Of a DNA stretch of 31,171 bases, positions 1-8,192 are shown piece after piece. The position numbers were made by a program, and so were the translations under genes. Each line of letters starts with the position of its first letter. Position 1 is the first letter of the stretch. Under the pieces are notes generated by a model that saw only the letters and a program-made list of their open reading frames with translations, was not told the DNA's origin and made no database searches. Source of the DNA: a virus; the IMG/VR virus record IMGVR_UViG_3300007363_000068, positions 1 to 31,171 of that record; one strand, given 5' to 3'.

Positions 1-1
1 T

Positions 2-58
2 CAGGTTCCTGAATACAAATTTGGGGAACTTAGCTGTGGTGGCGGTTTCCTTTTGTAA
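2..58 (+). CDS. C-terminal tail of an upstream gene cut by the window edge
   Basis: The frame is open from base 2 and ends at a TAA at 56-58, giving an 18-residue tail that finishes in CGGGFLL. It lies directly upstream of the HNH and large terminase genes, where a small terminase or other packaging gene would be expected, but 18 residues are too few to name it. It could also be chance, since a run this short is not significant by itself. Confidence 0.25.
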   Translation, partial: QVPEYKFGELSCGGGFLL

Positions 59-120
59 GGGGCAGAGACTAGAAGCAACTTAAACTAATCTAAGGTCTGG
101 TGCTTTGCCCCACAATTTAT

Positions 121-582
121 ATGAAAAAGATTACAAGCCCTATTGGATATTCTTGGTGTTCTATATGCCGACAGCACCTAGATATTTCTAATTTTCACAG
201 GGGATCAAGATATAACGGATTCCATTCGTTTTGTAAAAGTTGTGATTCTATTCGTAGAGATGTTTGGAATAAAGATCATAGTGAACACGTAAAGATATAT
301 AACGATAATTATGTGAGATCATTAAAAAATGAAGTTATTTTCAATTACGGCGGGAAGTGTATCTGTTGTGGTGAGAACAAATTCGAGTTTTTGACAATAG
401 ATCACATTAGTGAGAATGGGAATAAGCATAGGAAAGAAATTGGGCAGTCGAGTATTTATCAATGGTTAAAGAGGAATGGATATCCCCAAAATAGGTTCCA
501 GCTTCTTTGCATGAACTGTAATTTTGCTAAAGGCAAGTATGGTAGTTGCCCACACAAAATGGAGATGCTAAAGGCAATCTGA
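121..582 (+). CDS. HNH endonuclease with N-terminal zinc finger
   Basis: A protein of about 153 residues with two metal-binding parts. First comes a four-cysteine finger (CSIC near residue 13, CKSC near residue 40). Then comes an HNH nuclease core: CICC, an IDHI segment with the catalytic Asp-His, GNKHR, and a closing CMNCN. This arrangement is typical of free-standing phage HNH (homing-type) endonucleases, which nick DNA and often sit beside terminase genes, where some HNH proteins also aid packaging. The ATG at 121 has no obvious ribosome site; a GTG at 100, preceded by AAGG, is an alternative start. The stop codon overlaps the start of the terminase gene (TGATG), so the two are translationally coupled. 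Confidence 0.8.
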   Translation: MKKITSPIGYSWCSICRQHLDISNFHRGSRYNGFHSFCKSCDSIRRDVWNKDHSEHVKIYNDNYVRSLKNEVIFNYGGKCICCGENKFEFLTIDHISENGNKHRKEIGQSSIYQWLKRNGYPQNRFQLLCMNCNFAKGKYGSCPHKMEMLKAI

Positions 583-1928
583 TGGAAGTTAAACTAGATT
601 TTGTTTTGCATGAAAATCAGAGGAGGATACATGACAGCCCCGCACTTTACAAAGTTGCGAAATGTGGTAAGCGTTTTGGAAAAAGTCGATGGGCTATATT
701 TTCCTTAACGCAAGCGGCTGGACTCAAGCCTGGTGGTGTCTTCTGGTATATTTCTCCCACGTACCGCCAATGTAAGAATATTGCATGGAGGGAATTTAAG
801 AAGTTAATTCCACATCAATATATAAAGAGAATGGTTGAGAATGAGCTTTTAATTACTTTGATTAACGATGCAAGTATTCAGTTGATTGGTGCGGACAACG
901 AGGATTCTCTACGTGGTCCTAAATTGGATGGAGTAGTTTTAGATGAGTGCGCATATATAAATAAATATATTTGGAACAACATTTTGCGTGGACAACTTTT
1001 GGGTAGCAATGGAGAAAAGCCAGGATTTGCGTGGTTCATTTCGTCCCCAATCAATCCCGTTGAGACAATGGGAAAGAACATTGAAGACTGGTATCCTGAA
1101 TTTTATCAGGAAGCGTTGCGGAAGAGAGATAGTGGGAATAAAGAGTGGGACGCATGGCATTTCACGATTTATGATAATCCGACGCTGAGCCGAGATCAGA
1201 TTGAGGAGATCAGGAAAGATAACACGGACGATGCTTGGGGAGTGGAGTATTTGGCGAACGAGAGCGCGTTTGCTGGGAATGTTTACGGTGAGTTTTCTTA
1301 TGAGCGGCAAGTTAAGGAGTATATTCCTGATCCTTCATCTTTATATGTGCGTGGTATTGACTGGGGGATAAGTCATCCGACGGTATGCTTATTTGGGTAT
1401 GTAGATGACAAGAACAAGAAGATTTATATCGAAGACGAGTATGTGAAGAGTGACCATACGATTGAAGAGAGTTGTGATGTGATTAAGCGCAAGACGATGG
1501 ATAAGAGGGTGGAGTGGACGGTATGTGATCCTTCGCTTCACAAGAGGAATTCTGTGACATTAGTGCCTGACATTCAGGAGTTTAACAAGAATGGGGTTCC
1601 GTGCATAGCTGGGGATAACAATAAGCGTGGATATAACATTTTGAAGATGTTTTTAAAGAAGGATGTGATTGTGATTAATCCCAAATGCCGAATTTTGATT
1701 AAACAGTTGAAAGAATTGCAATGGACGGACAAGACAGACGACGATTGTCCTGACGTTTTAAGGTATATGGCTGTGCGTGTACATGATTTGATGTTTAAGT
1801 TTAAGGATTTGAATGAGAGTTCTATTGAAGTTAAGAAAAATCCATTGACGTTTAATCTTAACAGCGCGATGTTCAATCAGAAGGAAGCGTACAGGAACAA
1901 ATATATGGAAGCGGTAAGGAGTTATTGA
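582..1928 (+). CDS. terL: terminase large subunit
   Basis: The DNA-packaging motor and headful or cos nuclease, acting at the portal of the procapsid. The 448-residue product has a Walker A motif GKRFGKS at residues 29-35, a Walker B VVLDE at about 118-122 and an ISSP segment that fits the coupling motif. A C-terminal RNase H-like nuclease follows, with acidic positions in GIDWG (near 258), CDPS and the DDDCPD stretch before the last helix. The length is normal for the family. The start was placed at 582 because this ATG overlaps the HNH stop; the longer frame back to 546 lies inside the HNH gene. It overlaps the portal start by one base. No small terminase gene is visible in the window. Confidence 0.93.
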   Translation: MEVKLDFVLHENQRRIHDSPALYKVAKCGKRFGKSRWAIFSLTQAAGLKPGGVFWYISPTYRQCKNIAWREFKKLIPHQYIKRMVENELLITLINDASIQLIGADNEDSLRGPKLDGVVLDECAYINKYIWNNILRGQLLGSNGEKPGFAWFISSPINPVETMGKNIEDWYPEFYQEALRKRDSGNKEWDAWHFTIYDNPTLSRDQIEEIRKDNTDDAWGVEYLANESAFAGNVYGEFSYERQVKEYIPDPSSLYVRGIDWGISHPTVCLFGYVDDKNKKIYIEDEYVKSDHTIEESCDVIKRKTMDKRVEWTVCDPSLHKRNSVTLVPDIQEFNKNGVPCIAGDNNKRGYNILKMFLKKDVIVINPKCRILIKQLKELQWTDKTDDDCPDVLRYMAVRVHDLMFKFKDLNESSIEVKKNPLTFNLNSAMFNQKEAYRNKYMEAVRSY

Positions 1929-3820
1929 TGCCTGTGAATCCTAGTTTTAACATAATCATTCCGAAACCATTTGTATTGGCTGAGCAGAACAAGGCTGATC
2001 TTGAGAAGATACAGTCTGAGATTATGGACAAGGTAACGACTTGGGAAACTAGGAGTTCAAGTAAATTTGAAGAGATGTTTACAACGGCTGATTCATGGAG
2101 AATTAGGCCGAAGTCTGGGAAAAAGAAGGAAACAAAAACTTTATTTGACTCTAAGAGTGGAGAGACGCACAGAGGAACTGAGACATTGGCGACAGTTTGG
2201 CAAAGGATGCTGACTGCTTCTGATCCCTATTTTGAGGCTGTAGCTATGGGACTTGGTTCAATGGGTCAACCTGTAAGCGAGACTGAGATTTATGCGACAG
2301 AAGGCATACTTCGTGAACAGCAAAGGGTTTCCAAGTTTAAGAAGAAGCTTTTAAAGTTCTTACGTTCTATTTCTTTGTATGGAACAGGGATAGCCGAGGA
2401 GCCTTTTGTTTCTTTGCCTCATGGATTTGGAAGAAAGAACATAGAGTTTACTGATTTTGTTCCGCGATCTTTGTTGCTTACTGGATTTGATACTGCTGTT
2501 TGCGACATTTACGATTCTGATTTTATATTCACGATTGATTTTGTTAGCAAATGGATGTTGCGTAATCTTTCTAGCCAATCGACAGAGTTTTGGGACGTAG
2601 ATTTGGTTGAAAAACATATTCAGGAGTTCGGAGTAGGACATGGCAGCGGTCAGACTTATACAAGGTTACAGCAGAGCCGCGCTCGTGCAGGATATTACGA
2701 CAACAATGCGAATGTTTTTGAGAACCTTAACTATCATGGACGGTTAGAAGACAATTCCGTGATAAATGCCTATGCCGAATCTATGGGACTTGATAGAGAT
2801 CCTAAATTTGTTGATTGGTCTGTAGGTATTTTGGATGGGACTGACGTTGCGAAGTTTCACATGACACAGTATGGCGATTGGCGGACAAGATTTAAGGCTT
2901 GTACTTATAAAGAATTTGAAAATGAGCCGTACGGGTATGGAGTTGGCGCGTTGGGCCGGAAACTTCAAAGAAACATGGACGTTTTGGAGAGCATGGCTGA
3001 CGACAAGTTGATGTTCGACGTATTGAACATGATGAAAGTAGGTAAATATTCAGGATATGATCAGAAACAGTTTGTTGCTGAACCATTGAAGATGGTCGAG
3101 CTTGAAGATATTAATCAGTTGGCTCCTATTGTTGGCGATCCAAGAGTATTACAGCAGGCAATTGCAATGATTAATATGAGGCGTGAAGATTTTAGAAACA
3201 TTGTAGGAGCGCAAACCAATCTTCAGGCCCAGGCCAATTCTGCTAATTCTGCTACGGAAGCGGCTATCTCACAGACAGAAGCTATTAGAAGTGCCGGAGT
3301 TCATGCAGAGATTATTGGTGAGGTATTGCGTGAGCATCTTGATACAGCTCATATCAACAATTTGAACCATCTTGATGAGGGTATTTGGGTTGGGATGACA
3401 GGAGAAAAAAAGCCCTTGTACGTTACAAGAGATATGTTGCCTATTTCTGTTGGATTTATCATTAAGGTTGTAACAGATAAAGATTTTAGGCCGGAGAGAC
3501 AGAGAAACCTATTGCAGTTCTTACAGATTTTGACTTCTATTCGACAATTCCTACCTTCTTCGATTAATGCTGTTAAACCTACAACAGAAGAGATAATGAG
3601 AAATTTCGGAATGAATCCACGTTTAATTAATACTCCGCCAAGTGTAATGGATGTTATGGAAAGAAATATGAGACAAAATCAGAATCAGCCTGGTTTGGCT
3701 AATCAGAACGCGGGAGAAATGTCTGAAGAAATGGGAGGATCAGGAGCTACGAACATGATGCCGACACCCGTAGGACAAGTGCCGACATCAAGCGTACAGA
3801 TGCCTGATACAAGCGCATGA
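1928..3820 (+). CDS. portal protein (podoviral head-to-tail connector)
   Basis: A 630-residue protein directly after TerL, matching in size, position and style the 'bacteriophage head to tail connecting protein' family (T7 gp8 and relatives), which forms the dodecameric ring for DNA entry and tail docking. Visible features are an early LATVWQRMLTASDPYFEA segment, like the conserved N-terminal region of that family, a long mixed alpha/beta core, and a low-complexity Gln/Asn/Gly/Met-rich tail of about 70 residues. The ATG at 1928 overlaps the TerL stop (TGATG) and has an AAGGAG site just upstream; a TTG one codon earlier is less likely. It overlaps the next gene by ATGA. The one-piece long portal is a main argument for podovirus morphology. 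Confidence 0.88.
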   Translation: MPVNPSFNIIIPKPFVLAEQNKADLEKIQSEIMDKVTTWETRSSSKFEEMFTTADSWRIRPKSGKKKETKTLFDSKSGETHRGTETLATVWQRMLTASDPYFEAVAMGLGSMGQPVSETEIYATEGILREQQRVSKFKKKLLKFLRSISLYGTGIAEEPFVSLPHGFGRKNIEFTDFVPRSLLLTGFDTAVCDIYDSDFIFTIDFVSKWMLRNLSSQSTEFWDVDLVEKHIQEFGVGHGSGQTYTRLQQSRARAGYYDNNANVFENLNYHGRLEDNSVINAYAESMGLDRDPKFVDWSVGILDGTDVAKFHMTQYGDWRTRFKACTYKEFENEPYGYGVGALGRKLQRNMDVLESMADDKLMFDVLNMMKVGKYSGYDQKQFVAEPLKMVELEDINQLAPIVGDPRVLQQAIAMINMRREDFRNIVGAQTNLQAQANSANSATEAAISQTEAIRSAGVHAEIIGEVLREHLDTAHINNLNHLDEGIWVGMTGEKKPLYVTRDMLPISVGFIIKVVTDKDFRPERQRNLLQFLQILTSIRQFLPSSINAVKPTTEEIMRNFGMNPRLINTPPSVMDVMERNMRQNQNQPGLANQNAGEMSEEMGGSGATNMMPTPVGQVPTSSVQMPDTSA

Positions 3821-4194
3821 AGATTGATAGAAACCTAAAGAACGGACTTCCCAATATTGTTTTTGAGAAAAACGATATTTCTGATTTAGCCAGAGTTGAG
3901 GAGATGTTTTCTGGGAAATTTCATTGTAATAAATGCGGAATTCCTTATGAGAATGGCGGATGGGAGATATTTAAGAAGTATTTAGAGTCTGAGCGTATTA
4001 AGTTAGAAGCATTTATGAAGTTAAGCGTATCAATCAATAAGGTAGATGATATTCAGACGAAAGTAGAAGTGGCGAAGTTGGTTGGATTTGACCATTTTTT
4101 AGAATTGGAAAACAAGATTAAACTTAAACTTGAAAAACTAAGAGAAGTACCAAAGGAGAATAAAAATGATGAACCAAACCCCTACGGGGACTGA
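3817..4194 (+). CDS. small protein with CxxC knuckle and C-terminal coiled coil
   Basis: Not recognised. A 125-residue product with a single CNKC pair near residue 41, followed by a long charged helical stretch rich in Lys, Glu and Leu that should form a coiled coil. The start overlaps the portal stop (ATGA) and the end overlaps the next gene. It belongs to the head operon, so a role in particle assembly is likely by position only. Confidence 0.75.
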   Translation: MKIDRNLKNGLPNIVFEKNDISDLARVEEMFSGKFHCNKCGIPYENGGWEIFKKYLESERIKLEAFMKLSVSINKVDDIQTKVEVAKLVGFDHFLELENKIKLKLEKLREVPKENKNDEPNPYGD

Positions 4195-4420
4195 AGAACA
4201 GGAATCAGAGGGCGGAGGGATTGATTCAATCATTTCCACAGTTGATTCTTATATCCTCGACCCTAAACTTATCACTCCGCAGACTTTAGAACAGCTTAAA
4301 TCCGACTTAATGGATTTGAAGTCTTATCTTGATGGTGAAGAGACTCAGGAACCTATGGAGTCAGAGTCAGAACCTTCGCCTATGGCTGAGATGATTAAGA
4401 AACATGGAGGGATGCAATGA
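4166..4420 (+). CDS. small acidic protein of the head module
   Basis: Not recognised. An 84-residue, strongly acidic product (many Glu, with Ser and Met) containing one predicted amphipathic helix pair in the middle and a flexible C-terminus. A clear AGGAG site lies before the ATG, which is inside the end of the upstream gene. The stop overlaps the next start (ATGA). Small acidic proteins between portal and scaffold genes are common in podoviruses, and a scaffold-helper role is one possibility. Confidence 0.72.
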   Translation: MMNQTPTGTEEQESEGGGIDSIISTVDSYILDPKLITPQTLEQLKSDLMDLKSYLDGEETQEPMESESEPSPMAEMIKKHGGMQ

Positions 4421-4848
4421 AGAAGATTATTTTTGCTTTAAGTTTTTTAATGGGAGGAGTTCTTCATGCAAGCGGACTCCCTGAATGGAATTATATACCA
4501 AGATCATCTTATACGGAAGTAGCGTCTGGAGGGGCTGTACTGTTTTCTTCTGGCCCTATTCAATTTGTTGCTATAACAGTATCTTCTGCTTCTGCTAATT
4601 CTTATGTTGCAATTTTTAGGTCAACGTCCGCGACATTCACTGCGGACATTACGACTCAAATAGCTATTGCCACAGATGCCCAATCAATAATGACTACAAA
4701 CTATATTCCACTCTATGATATGTTGAACACTTCTTATACCTATATCAATAAGGTTGGGCCTTCAAAGTTGATCTATTGGATTCGATGCCCCAATAACAAT
4801 AACGTTGGAGCTTGCCCTGGTCTTAAATCTTCAGGACAAAATAGATAA
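4417..4848 (+). CDS. secreted small protein, paralogue of the 7393 product
   Basis: A 143-residue product that begins with a textbook Sec signal peptide: MKK, a hydrophobic core of about 13 residues, then LHA-SG as a likely signal peptidase I site near residue 19. The rest is beta-rich, with a segment LFSSGP..FVAI....SYVAIFRSTSATFT that resembles, in order and spacing, the GVFFSSGNTVDFVDVFDSTSA segment of the protein encoded at 7393, so the two are probably paralogues. It sits between the portal group and a glycosyltransferase. A decoration or head-fibre role would fit the position, but the export signal is then hard to explain. GGAGGG precedes the start; the stop overlaps the next ATG (TAATG). 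Confidence 0.78.
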   Translation: MKKIIFALSFLMGGVLHASGLPEWNYIPRSSYTEVASGGAVLFSSGPIQFVAITVSSASANSYVAIFRSTSATFTADITTQIAIATDAQSIMTTNYIPLYDMLNTSYTYINKVGPSKLIYWIRCPNNNNVGACPGLKSSGQNR

Positions 4849-5621
4849 TGCCTGATTTCAAGGTCGGATTAGGAATTTGCACGCATAGAGAAATCCGAAT
4901 GAGGGTTCACCAGAACCTTCGGATGCTCTATAAATGCCCTAACCCTGAAATTAGCGAAATCTCTGTTGATCAAGACGGTCTTATTTCTAGGTCGAGAAGT
5001 CGGGTTGCGACTTACTTTACGGACAAAACAGATGCAGATGTGCTTCTTTTCTTAGACGACGATATTATTATTTCTAGTGTAGATGCTACAAAGTTAGCTT
5101 GGCTATGTTACAAGGAATATCCAATCATAGGCGGTATTTACGCTACCAAAAGTCAATCTAACCCAGGATTAGCCGCTCAGCCGTTTCAAGATAATGGAGA
5201 GATTATTTTTGGTAAGAATGGCGGAATAGTTAAGATGAAAAATCTTTCTACAGGTTGCATGGCTATCAGAAGAGAAGTATTTGAAAAGATGAAAGCAAAT
5301 TCGGAATCAATCGGTATTCATGATTGTGTTCATGGAGACTATAAATATTGGAGTTATTTCCAGCAGAGAGACGTTTTTACTGGTCAATGGAATGATACTT
5401 CCGAAGATTGGTTTTTTTGCAGGAACGCAATGCAATTAGGATATGAGATTTACGCTGATACGACTATTATTTTGGGACATATCGGCAATTATGAGTATAC
5501 GGTTCATGATATCCCTAATTTTAAGAAGCATCAGAAAACAGAAAATGTTTTATTCAAATTTGGAAAAAATACCGTTCCTGTTCTTAACGGGAACGAGGCC
5601 CTAATAGGCTCAAAGGAGTAA
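4848..5621 (+). CDS. GT-A type glycosyltransferase
   Basis: A 257-residue enzyme with the GT-A layout. It has a Rossmann-like start (FKVGLGICTHRE), a metal- and nucleotide-sugar-binding DDD in LLFLDDDIII near residue 70, a GGIYATK segment, STGCMAIRREVF as often seen in GT2-like acceptor regions, and an EDWFFC motif supplying a candidate catalytic Glu-Asp near residue 184. No signal peptide or membrane span is evident, so it should act in the cytoplasm. It is embedded between a secreted small protein and the scaffold gene with no gap, so its acceptor could be a virion protein, a cell-surface glycan precursor or DNA. The substrate cannot be read from the sequence. Confidence 0.82.
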   Translation: MPDFKVGLGICTHREIRMRVHQNLRMLYKCPNPEISEISVDQDGLISRSRSRVATYFTDKTDADVLLFLDDDIIISSVDATKLAWLCYKEYPIIGGIYATKSQSNPGLAAQPFQDNGEIIFGKNGGIVKMKNLSTGCMAIRREVFEKMKANSESIGIHDCVHGDYKYWSYFQQRDVFTGQWNDTSEDWFFCRNAMQLGYEIYADTTIILGHIGNYEYTVHDIPNFKKHQKTENVLFKFGKNTVPVLNGNEALIGSKE

Positions 5622-5623
5622 TC

Positions 5624-6487
5624 ATGGAAGAAATACTAACTGCCCCTACGGAAGTGGGTAACGCGAATGAAATCGCGCCGCAGGATTCTCAGCCACAGGC
5701 GCAAGCCCCCGCTGAGACTCAATCGTCCGTCGTTCCCCAGGTCGAGGCGAATGTCAACCCACCTCAAGCAGTTGAAACACAGAGGCCGAAGGTGTCAAGT
5801 TTCTACAAGGAAAGAGAGCGTGTCCGAAGGATTGAAGAAAATTCTCAAAGACAAGCTCAAGAACTTGCGGAAATGCGTCGGCTATATCAGGAACTTAAGA
5901 ATCCTAAGCCTGATGTTTCAAATATTCAGAAACTCACAGCGGAAGAACTTTTAAATGACCCTGAGAAAGTTTTTCAATCGAGAGAGCAAAGACTCTTACA
6001 AGAGTTTAACTCTCTTAAAGAAGAACTTAATCAGTTAAAGTCCAAAGAAGTGAACGCTGAGCGTACGAAATTAGAGCGAGAGGCGTTGGAAGTGTTATTC
6101 CCAAAATCAAGCCCAGATTCAAAAGAAACGCTTGAAGAAAGGATTAAAAATCAAGAACGTGCTGATTTAATTCAGCAAGTATTGAGAGAGAATCCAAGTT
6201 TGGATAGGTTTTCGTCAATTGATCCAAAAGCAGCCGCAGAGTTCCTTTTGGAGAAAATTAACAAAATCAAACCTCAGTCGAGTCCCAATGTGATTCCTAA
6301 AGCATTGATGGGTTCCACGGCGAGAGGAAATCCAGGCGCAGGTAAAGTGTCTTTTGAAAATCTGATGTCCGATTATAAAAAGCTTACAGCAGAGATTGAT
6401 AGGAATCCTGCTTTGCGTTTCGATGCTAAACACAAAGAGCGCAGAGAATCTCTTATGAGGCAAATGGACTCGCTTGCAAAAGAATAA
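5624..6487 (+). CDS. capsid scaffold protein
   Basis: A 287-residue hydrophilic protein directly upstream of the coat gene, the usual scaffold position. It starts with a Pro/Gln/Ala/Glu-rich disordered region of about 60 residues. A long charged coiled coil follows (from about 65 to 200, many Arg/Glu/Gln with RVRRIEENSQRQ and LKEELNQLKSKE). The Lys/Arg-rich helical C-terminus has the shape of the coat-binding end of P22-type scaffolds. It assists procapsid assembly and leaves or is cleaved on maturation. AAAGGAG lies seven bases before the ATG. Family assignment rests on composition and position, since scaffolds share little sequence. Confidence 0.82.
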   Translation: MEEILTAPTEVGNANEIAPQDSQPQAQAPAETQSSVVPQVEANVNPPQAVETQRPKVSSFYKERERVRRIEENSQRQAQELAEMRRLYQELKNPKPDVSNIQKLTAEELLNDPEKVFQSREQRLLQEFNSLKEELNQLKSKEVNAERTKLEREALEVLFPKSSPDSKETLEERIKNQERADLIQQVLRENPSLDRFSSIDPKAAAEFLLEKINKIKPQSSPNVIPKALMGSTARGNPGAGKVSFENLMSDYKKLTAEIDRNPALRFDAKHKERRESLMRQMDSLAKE

Positions 6488-6515
6488 GGGAATAGCAATA
6501 AGTTAAGGAAATTTT

Positions 6516-7379
6516 ATGGCAAATGAATTCGATAATACAGCCTTAAACGCTACTGTTAGAGAACTTTGGGACGAGAAGGTTGAAGAGGCACGTTATGCCA
6601 AGATGGTTATTGGCAATCGCGTTTCTAATAAATCAGGTCTCGCTCAGAAAAAGGGTGACATTATCAATGTGACCGTTGACCAGAAGTATACCGTTGGGAC
6701 AGTTTCTGCTGCTGGCGTTGTTGCCGCGCAGAACTATACTCCTACTTCTGTTCCGATCACATTGAACCAATGGGAACAAATTACGATCGTGGAGTTGGAC
6801 AGAGCCGTTGCTCAGTCTTTTTGGACTCCCGATTCGATCTTCCCTAGGAAAGTTGGTGAAGCCTTTGGTTCTCGTTACGATGCTCAGTTGGCTGCGCTTT
6901 ATACGGGCGTGGCGGCTGGTAATACCGTTGGCGATCCTAACAATCCTGAGGAATTTAGCAAAGCTCTATTCCAAGAGGCTATGTTGGATCTCGCTAATGC
7001 AAATGTTCCTTTGGAAGACTTGTCCTGGATTATTCATCCCAGGGCGTATCTCAAGGGATTGACTAACGAAGGACAGCTGACAGCGGCGCAAGATTCAGGC
7101 CAAAATAAAAACGTCTTGACTACGGGATATCAGTTCCCGTTGTTTGGCGTTCCTGTTTATCAGTCCACTAACATTGTTCGTGTCGGATCTCCTGCAGTTT
7201 ACAAGAACCTCTTGGTTCACAAGAGTGCGATTGCGATTGCATGGCAGAAAGACGCGGAAATCAAGAAAGCGGACGGATTGGCTGGACTTGTTCTGGGAAC
7301 GATTTTCAACGCGCAGAGCCTTTATGGTCTGTCGGTGATTCGTTCTGATCATTTCGTAGTTGCAAATAGTGCTGCATAA
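6516..7379 (+). CDS. major capsid protein (HK97 fold)
   Basis: A 287-residue protein of the HK97-fold coat class, similar in style to P22-like/N4-gp56-like coats. It has an N-terminal helical arm (MANEFDNTALNATVRELWDE), a beta-hairpin-like VTVDQKYTVGTV stretch, a spine-helix region with FGSRYDAQLAALYTG, and a C-terminal beta-rich P domain containing FGVPVYQST and a WQKDAEIKKA segment. It follows the scaffold gene by 28 bases with its own AAGGAAAT site. Codon choice here looks more optimised than in the neighbouring genes, as expected for a highly expressed coat. The exact subfamily is not settled by eye. Confidence 0.88.
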   Translation: MANEFDNTALNATVRELWDEKVEEARYAKMVIGNRVSNKSGLAQKKGDIINVTVDQKYTVGTVSAAGVVAAQNYTPTSVPITLNQWEQITIVELDRAVAQSFWTPDSIFPRKVGEAFGSRYDAQLAALYTGVAAGNTVGDPNNPEEFSKALFQEAMLDLANANVPLEDLSWIIHPRAYLKGLTNEGQLTAAQDSGQNKNVLTTGYQFPLFGVPVYQSTNIVRVGSPAVYKNLLVHKSAIAIAWQKDAEIKKADGLAGLVLGTIFNAQSLYGLSVIRSDHFVVANSAA

Positions 7380-7392
7380 AAGGAGGCGTAAA

Positions 7393-7860
7393 ATGAAGAA
7401 GTTTCTTTTGACCGCCTTGGTTATGCTCTCTATGACGCTTGTTTCTCATGCAGGTTCCCTTCGGGACATTCCCGTTGGCCCTGACCGAGCGTTAGCTACG
7501 GCTGATTATGGCGGCGTTACTTATTCGACCAACAACTTCCCATTGGCGGGTTCTTTTTCGACCGCTTGCATTAATTCTGCAAACTTCACTTGTCGCGGAG
7601 TGTTTTACGGAGTTTTTTTCAGCTCTGGTAACACCGTTGACTTTGTTGATGTGTTTGACAGCACTAGTGCGGATACTGGCAAGCTCCAGGGAGCGATTAT
7701 GCGTTTGTATAACGTGCAAATCTCCTCTGCTGGAACTTCTCAGTTTGCGGCAGGTTTTTCTGGTCCCCCTAAACCTATTCGGTTTAGTGAAGGCTTGATT
7801 ACCCGTCCAAGTGTTGGTGGTTACAATAGCATTATGACTCTTTATAACCAAGAGCGTTAA
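7393..7860 (+). CDS. secreted small protein, candidate decoration or head-fibre protein
   Basis: A 155-residue product directly after the coat gene. The ATG at 7393 was chosen because an AAGGAGG site precedes it by six bases and it gives a clean signal peptide (MKK, hydrophobic core, VSHA-G); the frame also opens at 7360, inside the coat gene. The mature part is beta-rich, with a CINSANFTCRG pair that could form a disulfide and a GVFFSSGNTVDFVDVFDSTSA segment shared in outline with the protein at 4417. Position after the coat gene is where decoration proteins are found, yet the signal peptide would send it out of the cytoplasm. Confidence 0.8.
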   Translation: MKKFLLTALVMLSMTLVSHAGSLRDIPVGPDRALATADYGGVTYSTNNFPLAGSFSTACINSANFTCRGVFYGVFFSSGNTVDFVDVFDSTSADTGKLQGAIMRLYNVQISSAGTSQFAAGFSGPPKPIRFSEGLITRPSVGGYNSIMTLYNQER

Positions 7861-7869
7861 AGGTTTCGG

Positions 7870-7888
7870 GAGGGGTGAAAAGCCCCTC
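7870..7888 (+). promoter_or_regulatory. hairpin covering the Shine-Dalgarno region of the 7897 gene
   Basis: GAGGGG at 7870-7875 pairs with CCCCTC at 7883-7888, and an inner G-T pair can extend the stem, leaving a short A-rich loop. The 5' arm contains the only purine-rich ribosome-site-like sequence upstream of the ATG at 7897. It is followed by a weak T-run (ATTTTAT), so it may act as a weak terminator after the coat/decoration genes, or as a translation control. Either use is inference. Confidence 0.4.
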
Positions 7889-7896
7889 ACGATTTT

Positions 7897-8181
7897 ATGT
7901 TGATTTGCGATAACTGCAAGACAGACAAACATTACAAGCTTCGATGTGAGAAGGGTCTTTGGTTATGTTCAAATTGCCGATCCTATCAGGAGCATAATGT
8001 TCATGGCGTTTTGTTAAACAAAAAAGTAAAAATTGGAAAGACTTGGGCGACTGAAAGACAGTTGAACGAGATGGAAAGGCGAGTCATTCTACCTTACAGT
8101 AAACCTGACGGCGGATATTATGTAGGCCGCCGTGGAGATAATGGGAAGATTCAGGAACGCTGGCCTCAATATCAGTCTTAA
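7897..8181 (+). CDS. zinc-ribbon small protein
   Basis: A 94-residue basic protein. The N-terminal half carries a four-cysteine zinc ribbon: CDNC at residues 4-7, then CEKGLWLCSNC around 19-29. The C-terminal half contains a YYVGRRGDNGKIQERWP segment and no recognisable domain. It lies between the coat group and the coiled-coil/adaptor pair. The start has no well-spaced ribosome site; the GGAGGGG upstream is tied up in a hairpin. Function unknown; a nucleic-acid-binding structural or regulatory role is possible. Confidence 0.7.
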   Translation: MLICDNCKTDKHYKLRCEKGLWLCSNCRSYQEHNVHGVLLNKKVKIGKTWATERQLNEMERRVILPYSKPDGGYYVGRRGDNGKIQERWPQYQS

Positions 8182-8192
8182 AAGGAGAAAAT

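Noticed and set aside
939-1310. Open frame on the - strand inside the terminase gene
   Set aside because: Shadow of the terminase reading frame; no ribosome site, no domain and opposite to the operon.
7492-7932. 146-codon - strand frame across the secreted-protein gene
   Set aside because: Antisense to a well-supported gene with signal peptide and ribosome site; basic random-like composition.
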